A DNA stretch of 64,000 bases, taken from positions 186,001 through 250,000 of the forward strand of contig NZ_CGBP01000001.1 in the NCBI RefSeq assembly GCF_001053095.1, written 5' to 3'. This DNA is from Yersinia similis. GTDB lineage: Bacteria > Pseudomonadota > Gammaproteobacteria > Enterobacterales > Enterobacteriaceae. The position numbers were made by a program, and so were the translations under genes. This document shows, in pieces, positions 50,355 through 57,214 of the stretch; position 1 is the first letter of the stretch; each line of letters opens with the position of its first letter. The notes beneath the pieces are model-generated. The model did no database searches. It saw nothing but the letters and a program-made list of their open reading frames with translations, and was not told where the DNA came from.

Positions 50355-50645
50355 TCATCTCCGTTTAATAATGGCGTGTTGGCTTGCTACTTTATGACAG
50401 ACCACAATGGCCGCTGGCATATTTTCAATGGCTTTATTTTGCAGAAAATCCTGTAAAATTTCCGTCCTACGCTGCTCTTCTTTAATTATCGCGGCCTTCT
50501 CACGTAAATTGACGTAATAGGTTTTAATGGTGAATATCACGCTAATGATAGTGCCAATAATAAATATACAGTCCTGCAAGCTCAGCGCCGAAAATAAAGC
50601 CAGGGAGCCTGTCCACCAATACGGCAATTGGCTTTGCTCATACAT
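50355..50645 (-). CDS. Phage holin-like small membrane protein
   Basis: 96 residues from MYEQSQLPYWWTGSLALFSA at 50645, with a strong GGAGGTG site 4 nt upstream. It has one or two membrane segments (LALFSALSLQDCIFIIGTIISVIF) and a charged C-terminal helix (REKAAIIKEEQRRTEIL), like class II holins. First gene of the tail operon. No endolysin or spanin follows it. Confidence 0.75.
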   Translation of the reverse strand: MYEQSQLPYWWTGSLALFSALSLQDCIFIIGTIISVIFTIKTYYVNLREKAAIIKEEQRRTEILQDFLQNKAIENMPAAIVVCHKVASQHAIIKRR

Positions 50646-50689
50646 TGAACACCTCCGTATTTTGCACACTGACGCATATTACAGATAGC

Positions 50690-50724
50690 AATAAGAAACC
50701 CCAGAGATGCAAGAGTTTCTTATT
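50690..50724. promoter_or_regulatory. 10-bp inverted repeat in the tail-operon leader
   Basis: AATAAGAAAC (50690-50699) and GTTTCTTATT (50715-50724), perfect arms with a 15-bp loop, 45 bp upstream of the holin start. Could be an operator or a leader hairpin. Confidence 0.6.
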
Positions 50725-50747
50725 TATTAATCAGTATGTAACGAACC

Positions 50748-50759
50748 AGTGATATCACT
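50748..50759. promoter_or_regulatory. Palindrome AGTGATATCACT upstream of the tail operon
   Basis: A 12-bp perfect palindrome. GTGAT is also found in the CI operator arms (CAAGTGATT), so this might be a distant repressor half-site, but the match is short. Confidence 0.45.
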
Positions 50760-50768
50760 CTAGTCTAC

Positions 50769-50796
50769 TTTTTGCGGACCGCGTGAATGTTTTTTA
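50769..50796. repeat. 28-bp direct repeat, copy 1 (core TGCGGACCGC)
   Basis: Matches 51037-51064 at 27 of 28 positions; the difference is G or A after the core (TGCGGACCGCGTGAATG against TGCGGACCGCATGAATG). Flanking bases are also similar. Confidence 0.85.
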
Positions 50797-50900
50797 TAAA
50801 AATTTTAAAAATTATTTTCTGTATTCATTACACCTGCATAGAAACAACAAAACCTGCCTCAGCAGGAAATTAATGTGCCTTTATGCCCTATTATAGAAAG

Positions 50901-50997
50901 GCGGCAAGCGGGCAAATGCCCAGTCACTTAGATAACTAATTGACTGGGGTGAGCAAGAGCAGCTAACCCCCTTGCAGCTTGAGGTATGACGGGTATA
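50901..50997. repeat. ERIC-like intergenic element
   Basis: CCCAGTCA (50919-50926) pairs with TGACTGGG (50941-50948), followed by GGGTGAGC, AGAGCAG and CTTGCAGCTTGAGGTATGAC. The TGACTGGGGTGAGC box is that of ERIC elements and the end matches the dispersed repeats elsewhere in the window. Confidence 0.6.
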
Positions 50998-51036
50998 GAC
51001 GGTAACGAATAAACCAGAGATGCCAGACTAATACAT

Positions 51037-51064
51037 TTTTTGCGGACCGCATGAATGTTTTTTA
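51037..51064. repeat. 28-bp direct repeat, copy 2
   Basis: Second copy of the repeat at 50769-50796, 268 bp away in the same orientation. A weaker match (TTGCGGACCGTTTAATG) occurs at the start of the Q-like gene near 55575-55591. Confidence 0.85.
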
Positions 51065-51252
51065 AGATAAGGTAAAAAAAGATGGCCAGACTGCTGACAA
51101 ACCCCGATGACTCACTCTTGAACGGTGAGGATAGGCAGAAGAGTAAAGAGTCCGCGCCAAGGATGGCGCGGCTCGAGCCTACATGGATGTATTTACGGCG
51201 TCTTTACGATCTGCCTGTTCTCTCCGTCGCGGGCACTTTGTCAATAACCTCT

Positions 51253-51272
51253 GGCCACACCGAAGTGTGGCC
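51253..51272. terminator. Hairpin GGCCACAC-CGAA-GTGTGGCC
   Basis: An 8-bp GC-rich stem 54 bp from the end of otnI. The position fits a terminator for the otn operon (minus strand), but no T-run follows on that strand. Confidence 0.5.
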
Positions 51273-51325
51273 TATCACAATTATCTATACCGTAGTCAGT
51301 GGCGCTATGAAAACGCATTGATATT

Positions 51326-52099
51326 TTATTTTTTTTCAAACCACCCTAGCCCTGAAAATGTTTCGTTTTCGGGATGATATTCACATCCAATCCAGCCGGG
51401 GTAATTCTTTATTACCAGTTGTTGGAATAACCAAGGGTAGTTGACCTCGCCTTTATTCGGTTCATGCCGATCAGGTACCGAGGCTATCTGTATATGTGCA
51501 ATTAACGGCCAGTAATGTTGTATGTTGGCCCATAGGTTACCGTGTATTTTTTGGCAATGATAAACATCGAACTGTAAATAAACATTCTTTCTTTTACACT
51601 GGTGTATTATTTTTTCCGCCAGCGGAAATGATGAAATAAAATAGCCTGGCATATTGTCATTATTTAAAGGTTCAATAAGCACCCTGATGTTGTCTGCCAT
51701 TAAATAGTCTGCGGCATAACGTAATCGTTCAATCAGTAACGCATATTGCTCATCGAAAGTAATACTCTCTTCTCTATTGCCAGCCATGATATGAATCTGT
51801 TTACATCCCAATGCCACGGCATATTCGCGAGCCAGCCGCACACTGTGGCGAAACTGCTCGCCAGCATCGGGCAGTGAGGCGAGCCCCCTCTGACCATTTT
51901 CCCACTCTCCGGCAGGGGCATTGATCAAAACCACTGGCAGGCCGCTCGCTTTTTGTGCTTGCTGCACATCGGCGATCTGCTCCTGATAGGGGAAAAGGCA
52001 CTCTACTGCAGGGAAGCCAGCCTTAACAGCCAAAGCAAAGCGCTGTAAAAATGGCACCTCGGTAAATAACCACGTTAGATTGGCTGCAAATTTGAGCAT
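51326..52099 (-). CDS. otnI: Hydroxypyruvate isomerase-like 2-oxo-tetronate isomerase OtnI
   Basis: 257 residues, TIM-barrel of the AP-endonuclease 2/xylose isomerase-like fold: MLKFAANLTWLFTEVPFLQRF at the start, the metal-site Glu in VLIEPLNN near residue 142, the QFDVYHCQ region, and the terminal GCEYHPE. In DUF1537 pathways OtnI converts 2-oxo-tetronate to 3-oxo-tetronate before phosphorylation by OtnK. It overlaps the end of the regulator gene, so it is in the otn operon. Confidence 0.85.
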   Translation of the reverse strand: MLKFAANLTWLFTEVPFLQRFALAVKAGFPAVECLFPYQEQIADVQQAQKASGLPVVLINAPAGEWENGQRGLASLPDAGEQFRHSVRLAREYAVALGCKQIHIMAGNREESITFDEQYALLIERLRYAADYLMADNIRVLIEPLNNDNMPGYFISSFPLAEKIIHQCKRKNVYLQFDVYHCQKIHGNLWANIQHYWPLIAHIQIASVPDRHEPNKGEVNYPWLFQQLVIKNYPGWIGCEYHPENETFSGLGWFEKK

Positions 52100-52887
52100 G
52101 GGGCTCTTACCTCTTTGTTGACCAGATGTAATTTAACGCCGGATTCTTCGATCTGTTTCTGTGCGGCAAGTGGCAAATTGCCGTCTGAAATAATGTCAGT
52201 CAGCGCCTGTAAATTACAGATAGGGAACATGCCATATTTGCCGAATTTGCTGCTGTCCGAGACCAGAATATTACGCCGTGATGCGCGCATGACAGACGCT
52301 TTCACCATGGCTTTACCTTCACTGGGCGTTGACATGCCTCGCTCAATATCCCAAGAGCTGCTACTGAGGAATGCCACATCAATATTGATAGTGTTAAGAA
52401 AATTGGCGGCGCTATTTCCCAAACAGGAACGGTTACGGCGATCAACTAAGCCCCCCGTGTGGTAAAGGCTAATATGTGGCATGTCCATCAGATAGCCACA
52501 GATAGTGAAATCATTGGTCACGACGGTCAGGTTAAAACAGTTACTGGCCGCGACCGCTTTGGCAACTTCAAAAAGCGTGGTACCTGCATCGAGATACAGT
52601 GTCTGCCCAGGTTCAATCAACATGGCCGCCAGCGCCCCGATATTCTGCTTCAGCTTATGATTCAGTGACGCTTTTTCGCCATACGCTAACTCAAGTTTGA
52701 GCATATTGTTCAGCTTCACACCGCCGTTGATTGCCACCACTTTCCCTTCAGCCTCCAGTATCTGGATATCCCTGCGCACCGTCATGTGTGACACATTCAT
52801 CAACTCTGCCAGATCCATGAAGGATGCGACATTCTGCTCATGTACGTAGCGGTAGATAAAGTCACGACGCTGTTCAGGGATCATCAT
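52075..52887 (-). CDS. DeoR-family transcriptional regulator of the otn operon
   Basis: 270 residues. The DeoR helix-turn-helix FMDLAELMNVSHMTVRRDIQIL is followed by the effector domain with YLDAGTTLFEVAKAV and VVTNDFTICGYL (sugar-phosphate-binding D-x-GTT). It starts 2 bp after the otnC stop and overlaps otnI. A gene inside its own operon, between otnC and otnI, suggests autoregulation by a phosphorylated tetronate. Confidence 0.88.
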   Translation of the reverse strand: MMIPEQRRDFIYRYVHEQNVASFMDLAELMNVSHMTVRRDIQILEAEGKVVAINGGVKLNNMLKLELAYGEKASLNHKLKQNIGALAAMLIEPGQTLYLDAGTTLFEVAKAVAASNCFNLTVVTNDFTICGYLMDMPHISLYHTGGLVDRRNRSCLGNSAANFLNTINIDVAFLSSSSWDIERGMSTPSEGKAMVKASVMRASRRNILVSDSSKFGKYGMFPICNLQALTDIISDGNLPLAAQKQIEESGVKLHLVNKEVRAPCSNLQPI

Positions 52888-52889
52888 TA

Positions 52890-53630
52890 TTATCCTATTT
52901 GGTTGCGATATGATTGGCTCAACTCATCAATAGACGAGGTTGTTAATTGATTGTAATCATAAGACTTTATCAGAAAATAGAGCCGTGCCGTATCCTCAAG
53001 CTCTTCCGCGTTGAACACCGCTTCCCGCAGCGTTGAACCACTGACAACCGGGCCATGGTTCGCCAACAAGGCGGCGTTGTGATCGCGTGCAGTATCGGCA
53101 AGGGCGGTGGCAATAGCCGGATCCCCCGGTTTTATATAGGACAACAAAGGAAGACGCCCGATGCGCATCACATAGTAAGGCGTAATGGGTGGCAAACAAT
53201 TCGTATGATCAATATTGGTGAGACATGACAAAGCGGTCAGATACGGAGAGTGCAAATGAACCACTGCCCCGCACGTGGGCCTGGCACGGTACATTGCCAA
53301 ATGCATCGGTACCTCTTTCGATGGTTTATCACCGCCGATGTGGTTCCCCTCGGCATCAAGTTTACTCAGTGTTTGGCTATCCAATTCACCCAGGCAGGAA
53401 TTAGTCGGTGTGACCAAAAATCCACCATCTGGAAGCTTGGCGCTAATATTGCCGGAACCGCCACTGCTCAACCCCCGCAGGAATAATGAGCGGGCGTAGT
53501 TCACCAAATCATCACGCATTTGTTGTTCCGAAGATAGTGGCTCCGAAGATAGTGGTTCCGAAGATAGTGGCTCCGAAGATGGTAGCGGCTCCGAAGGGGT
53601 TTGCTGTTCTGAAACCGGGGTACTGTTCAC
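52890..53630 (-). CDS. otnC: 3-oxo-tetronate 4-phosphate decarboxylase OtnC (class II aldolase fold)
   Basis: 246 residues, starting with GTG that overlaps the otnK stop (GTGA). Class II aldolase/adducin domain with zinc-binding histidines in VVHLHSPYLTALS near residue 122 and ANHGPVVSGSTLREA. RGLSSGGSGNISAKLPDGGFL forms the phosphate loop. The first 38 residues are an added segment of SSEPL repeats encoded by a 15-bp tandem repeat. It removes CO2 from 3-oxo-tetronate-4-phosphate to give dihydroxyacetone phosphate. Confidence 0.88.
   Translation of the reverse strand: MNSTPVSEQQTPSEPLPSSEPLSSEPLSSEPLSSEQQMRDDLVNYARSLFLRGLSSGGSGNISAKLPDGGFLVTPTNSCLGELDSQTLSKLDAEGNHIGGDKPSKEVPMHLAMYRARPTCGAVVHLHSPYLTALSCLTNIDHTNCLPPITPYYVMRIGRLPLLSYIKPGDPAIATALADTARDHNAALLANHGPVVSGSTLREAVFNAEELEDTARLYFLIKSYDYNQLTTSSIDELSQSYRNQIG
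53525..53584. repeat. In-frame 15-bp tandem repeat (4 units) at the 5' end of otnC
   Basis: Units beginning at 53525, 53540, 53555 and 53570 follow GTTCCGAAGATAGTG or GCTCCGAAGATAGTG. They encode 5-residue blocks (SSEPL) before the catalytic domain. Confidence 0.9.
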
Positions 53631-54913
53631 TCTGCATACTCCTGTGCTGCCACAAAAAAGTGTTCATTACCAAAATTGCCGGACTTGAGTGCCAGCATCA
53701 GACCACGCTGAGGGTCGCGCACCCACGGAACCCCAGGTGCGATTGATTTGCCAATTTCCAACATATTAACGCCAAGTTGTTTAACCACCGTACCGGATGT
53801 TTCACCACCTGCCACGATAAATGTATTAACACCACGGGCTAATAATTCGTTAGCCAAACCAGCAAACGCCGCCTCCACGGCCATACTGGCTTGCTGCTCC
53901 CCGTATTTTTGTTGGATCTCACGAATGATATCCGGCGGCTGAGTGGCGTACACCAATGGAGCCAGCGCATCGCTGCTATGTGCCATTACCCAATCAACGA
54001 TGCCATTGATATAGCCTGAATCTGCCTCAATACAGCGCCCAACATCCAAAGACAAATGTGCTGCTCGTTGGCGGTAAGTGCTGACCTGCCGGTGAGTCAT
54101 GGCTGAACAACTGCCTGACAGCACCACGGCTTTTCGTTTAATCGGGAAAGCAAATTTCGTCGCACCTGACGTAGAAGCCGTACCTGACATAAAAATCGAA
54201 GGAAACCGTTTCGCCAACGCCCCCCCTAAACCCGAGCCGCCCGCAAGCAGTGGTTGCTGGGCTAGCGCCAGTGCCAGATGATCCAAATCAGCCGGAGTGA
54301 GCGTATCGGCAATCACGTGGTTGCAGCCCTGTGCAGATAGCGCAACCAGCCGCTGGTGAATAGCCAATGTGCCCTGTTGAATAGCTTCAAGACTCAATGA
54401 ACCCACAGCGCCATGAATTTGTGGAGCCAGCACCCGCCGTAGATCGGCATCACGCATCGGGTTGAGCGGGTGATTTTCCATACCTGACTGATTCAACAAC
54501 ACACCATTGACGAAAAGATGAGCATGAACCACTGTGCGCTTATTCTGCGGCAATGCAGGACAGTGAACTAACTGTTGCCCCCCCGCTGCAGACATCAAGG
54601 CATCGCTGACCTGACCGATATTGCCTGCGGACGTTGAATCAAACGTGGAGCAATATTTGAAATAGATCTGCCGAGCTTGTGCGCACTTTTTTAGCCAGTG
54701 TAGACAGGCTAATGATTGTTCAATAGCCTCAGCGGCGGGAATTGAGCGGCTCTTCAACGCGATCACGACAGCATCGGTATTAGGAGGGCACAGATTATTT
54801 GACGTGGGAACCCCAATAAACTGCACCACTTTCCAGCCGTTGTCTGACATAAAACTTGCAATGTCAGTCGCTCCGGTAAAGTCATCTGCAATCACGCCAA
54901 GTTGGATAGACAT
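53627..54913 (-). CDS. otnK: 3-oxo-tetronate 4-kinase OtnK (DUF1537 family)
   Basis: 428 residues. N-terminal GVIADDFTGATDIASFM (substrate-domain motif) and C-terminal nucleotide-domain motif FIVAGGETSGTVVKQLG near residue 380 define the four-carbon acid sugar kinase family. It phosphorylates 3-oxo-tetronate made by OtnI. First gene of the otnK-otnC-regulator-otnI operon. No tetronate dehydrogenase or transporter is found beside it. Confidence 0.9.
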   Translation of the reverse strand: MSIQLGVIADDFTGATDIASFMSDNGWKVVQFIGVPTSNNLCPPNTDAVVIALKSRSIPAAEAIEQSLACLHWLKKCAQARQIYFKYCSTFDSTSAGNIGQVSDALMSAAGGQQLVHCPALPQNKRTVVHAHLFVNGVLLNQSGMENHPLNPMRDADLRRVLAPQIHGAVGSLSLEAIQQGTLAIHQRLVALSAQGCNHVIADTLTPADLDHLALALAQQPLLAGGSGLGGALAKRFPSIFMSGTASTSGATKFAFPIKRKAVVLSGSCSAMTHRQVSTYRQRAAHLSLDVGRCIEADSGYINGIVDWVMAHSSDALAPLVYATQPPDIIREIQQKYGEQQASMAVEAAFAGLANELLARGVNTFIVAGGETSGTVVKQLGVNMLEIGKSIAPGVPWVRDPQRGLMLALKSGNFGNEHFFVAAQEYAE

Positions 54914-55119
54914 CTCAGCACTCCTAATGAAACCGTTTTAATTGACACTATTGTTAAGCTTTAGGTTTCACATTGAGATGACTATTATCACAAATTTTAA
55001 AATAATGCATTTGTAAATATTTAATCTAACTTTATGTTATTAAATAATTTTATTTATTTTAAACTAAAATAATCTTTCACAACGTGTTGTGAATATTTGT
55101 ATACTATGCCCCCGAAATA

Positions 55120-55599
55120 TCAGGCTGTGGCATTCTCTTCGGACCGCGCTGGTGGCTGTTCATAAATAGGTAAATTCTCAATGAAAGGATCCATGGTTAA
55201 TTTCACATTTAGCATCGCCAAACAGCCATCAATAAAACCTTCAGCCATCTGCATGTTAATCCTAATCAGCTTTTCATCTCTTTTTTGCTGCCGTGCAATC
55301 GCCCGTTTTGACTGGTTAAGGACATAGTGGCGAATAATCAATTCATATTCATTTGGCCGACATTGTTTCAATCGTGCAACACAGCCATCGACCACCAGGC
55401 CATCATCGTCACAACATGACGCCTTACTTTTAGAGGTGTCGGCCAGTAACCCTTTGAAACCAGCGGCTATCGATGAATAATCCAGCCCCGAGCTATACCT
55501 CGCCCATACCCCCCACCGCGCTAATACCAATTGGATGTCTCTCATACCCTGACTCTTCTGACTGTGATTTCCGGCTTGCGGACCGTTTAATGAACTCAT
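55120..55599 (-). CDS. Lambdoid antitermination protein Q-like
   Basis: 159 residues. MRDIQLVLARWGVWARYSSGLDYSSIAAGFKGLL, the aspartate run SCCDDDGLVVDG and NQSKRAIARQQKRDEKLIRI match the phage antitermination Q family (the type in phage 82 and relatives). The start at 55599 has GGAG 9 nt upstream; the inner MRDIQ at 55545 is an alternative. Q proteins let RNA polymerase ignore terminators in the late operon. It is divergent from the repressor gene and points toward the tail operon, with the otn operon between. Confidence 0.82.
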   Translation of the reverse strand: MSSLNGPQAGNHSQKSQGMRDIQLVLARWGVWARYSSGLDYSSIAAGFKGLLADTSKSKASCCDDDGLVVDGCVARLKQCRPNEYELIIRHYVLNQSKRAIARQQKRDEKLIRINMQMAEGFIDGCLAMLNVKLTMDPFIENLPIYEQPPARSEENATA

Positions 55600-55873
55600 A
55601 TATCACTACTCCACAAAAGGCGGGGTCAGGCGATGACACCTCTGCCTATTCATTGGTCAACAACGGAAACCACCGGTTAATCTGGCTGCCGTCTGCGGGT
55701 GCTAACCGGCCAAACTCATGTCACGTCCCCCGTTGAGCACCTTGACAGTATGCTTTCCAGAGATGATTCCATGCGCTTCCCTTATACATTTTGATTGATT
55801 ATTACCGCAAGTGATTTTATAGTCAACACCGCAAGTGATTGGATATTATTGCTAACGGTAATAAAATTGACTC
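55600..55873. other. Divergent control region between Q and the CI-like repressor
   Basis: 274 bp containing three operator-like sites in its right third and no cro-like gene. Promoters for both directions must lie here. Confidence 0.7.
55801..55862. promoter_or_regulatory. Three lambda-like CI operators
   Basis: Sites ATTACCGCAAGTGATT (55801-55816), AACACCGCAAGTGATT (55825-55840) and, inverted, ATTGCTAACGGTAAT (55848-55862). The core ACCGCAAG is shared with lambda OR3 (TATCACCGCAAGGGATA). The first two start 24 bp apart, as expected of a cooperative operator row. They lie just upstream of the repressor gene. Confidence 0.8.
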
Positions 55874-56596
55874 ATGAAAAAGAAGCCATTAACGCCCGAA
55901 CAGTTAGATGACGCTAAGCGGCTGAAAGAGCTGTTTAATGCGAAGAAAAAAGCACTGGGTATATCCCAGGAGTCTGTTGCACATGAATTGGGCGTCGGCC
56001 AAAGTGCTGTCAACCAGTTCCTCAACGGCGTAAATCCGCTCAATATCACCAACGCCGCTGCTTTTGCAAAAGTACTGAATGAACCCATCAGTAGCTTTAG
56101 CCCTTCTCTGGCCAAAGAGTTGGCAAAAATGGCGGAGAGCCTGTCCATCACTACCCGCTCAGGTGCAAAGGATAAACCCGCGGTTTCCGTCGCTAATAGC
56201 TATCCGTTAATCAGTTGGATAAGCGCGGGTAACTGGTATGAAGCGATAGAGCCGTATACGCTGCGTGACATTGAGATCTGGCCTGAATCGACCAAGCATG
56301 CTCATGAGAGTGCATTTTGGTTGAGCGTAAAAGGCGATTCCATGACTTCGCCATCAGGTATCAGCTTCCCAGAAGGGATGATTATCCTGGTTGACCCAGA
56401 AAAAGAGCCCATGCCGGGTAATTTTGTGATCGCCAAACTGACGGATGATAACGAAGCAACATTTAAGAAGTTAGTGGTTGATGCGGGCATTAAGTACTTG
56501 AAACCCTTGAATCCCGCGTATCGGTTAATTGAACTGAACGGCAACTGTAAGATACTCGGTGTGGTTGTTGATGCCCGTTGGTTGCAAATAGATTAG
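55874..56596 (+). CDS. CI-type phage repressor with LexA-like self-cleavage domain
   Basis: 240 residues. HTH_3 domain near residues 15-70 (ISQESVAHELGVGQSAVNQFLNG). The cleavage site Ala118-Gly119 is in WISAGNW. The S24 peptidase domain has catalytic Ser156 in VKGDSMTSP and Lys188 in NFVIAKL. All parts needed for RecA-stimulated self-cleavage are present, so the repressor should be inactivated by DNA damage. It is expected to bind the three operators upstream and silence Q. Confidence 0.9.
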   Translation: MKKKPLTPEQLDDAKRLKELFNAKKKALGISQESVAHELGVGQSAVNQFLNGVNPLNITNAAAFAKVLNEPISSFSPSLAKELAKMAESLSITTRSGAKDKPAVSVANSYPLISWISAGNWYEAIEPYTLRDIEIWPESTKHAHESAFWLSVKGDSMTSPSGISFPEGMIILVDPEKEPMPGNFVIAKLTDDNEATFKKLVVDAGIKYLKPLNPAYRLIELNGNCKILGVVVDARWLQID

Positions 56597-56760
56597 CCAG
56601 GCCGTCCGTTTCCTTAAAAACCAATTACAAAATAAAATAACTAAATCATGTGTCTATACAACCAGTTATCTTTTTATATAAAAAATAACCGCCAGTAATT
56701 AACCAGTAAATCACCTGCGGTAATTTATTTATGTCATCAGGGTTGTCTGCTACGCACGAA

Positions 56761-56780
56761 TACTGTATATTATCACAGTA
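56761..56780. promoter_or_regulatory. LexA (SOS) box upstream of the dinI-like gene
   Basis: TACTGTATATTATCACAGTA contains CTGT-N8-ACAG with flanking TA on both sides, a strong match to the LexA consensus, 21 bp before the start codon. Confidence 0.9.
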
Positions 56781-56801
56781 CTTATTGTTCAGGAAAAAGT
56801 C

Positions 56802-57044
56802 ATGCGTGTTGAATTAATTTATGACAAGCGGAATGTCGGTTCCCTTGCTAACGCCACTGAAATTATTAGGGCAGAGCTCACCAAACGCGTACATCGTGTC
56901 TTCCCTGATGCAGAGGTTAAAGTCAAAGCGATGCATGCCAATGGCATCAATACCAATGCCAGCAAACAAGAAAAGTCAGTACTCAACCGTTTAGTTGAAG
57001 AAATGTTTGATGAAGCCGATGAATGGTTGAACAATGAATTTTAA
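56802..57044 (+). CDS. DinI-like SOS modulator
   Basis: 80 residues, MRVELIYDKRNVGSLANATE start and VLNRLVEEMFDEADEWLNNEF acidic end, typical of the DinI family that modulates RecA filaments. Preceded by a LexA box and CAGGA. DinI genes are common in lambdoid phages. Confidence 0.9.
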   Translation: MRVELIYDKRNVGSLANATEIIRAELTKRVHRVFPDAEVKVKAMHANGINTNASKQEKSVLNRLVEEMFDEADEWLNNEF

Positions 57045-57214
57045 CAGAAATGTATCCGGGTAGATTGGCCCGGAATCTATTCGCACTCGCATATTATCGG
57101 CCCTAGAATAAAAAATTAATTTTTTTAAAAATTTTTTAATCTTTAATTTAAAAAATTAAATCTTTATCGATGTTAGTTTTAATTATGATGATTTAAGCAA
57201 ATTAAAGGTTAATA

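Larger units (their letters stand above)
50646..51325. other. 680-bp regulatory region upstream of the tail operon
   Basis: Holds an inverted repeat, a palindrome, two near-identical 28-bp direct repeats and an ERIC-like element. The plus-strand ORF at 51082-51321 contains a hairpin and has no protein features, so it is not called. On the minus strand TTGCAT and a TTGCTAT-like -10 (about 50709-50680) could form the late promoter. Confidence 0.6.

Noticed and set aside
51082..51321. 79-codon plus-strand ORF upstream of the tail operon
   Set aside because: It spans an intergenic hairpin and lacks protein-like composition; read as non-coding.
55572..55592. Third full copy of the 28-bp repeat at the Q start
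   Set aside because: Only about 10 core bases match without gaps, and the stretch is coding; kept as a weak similarity only.
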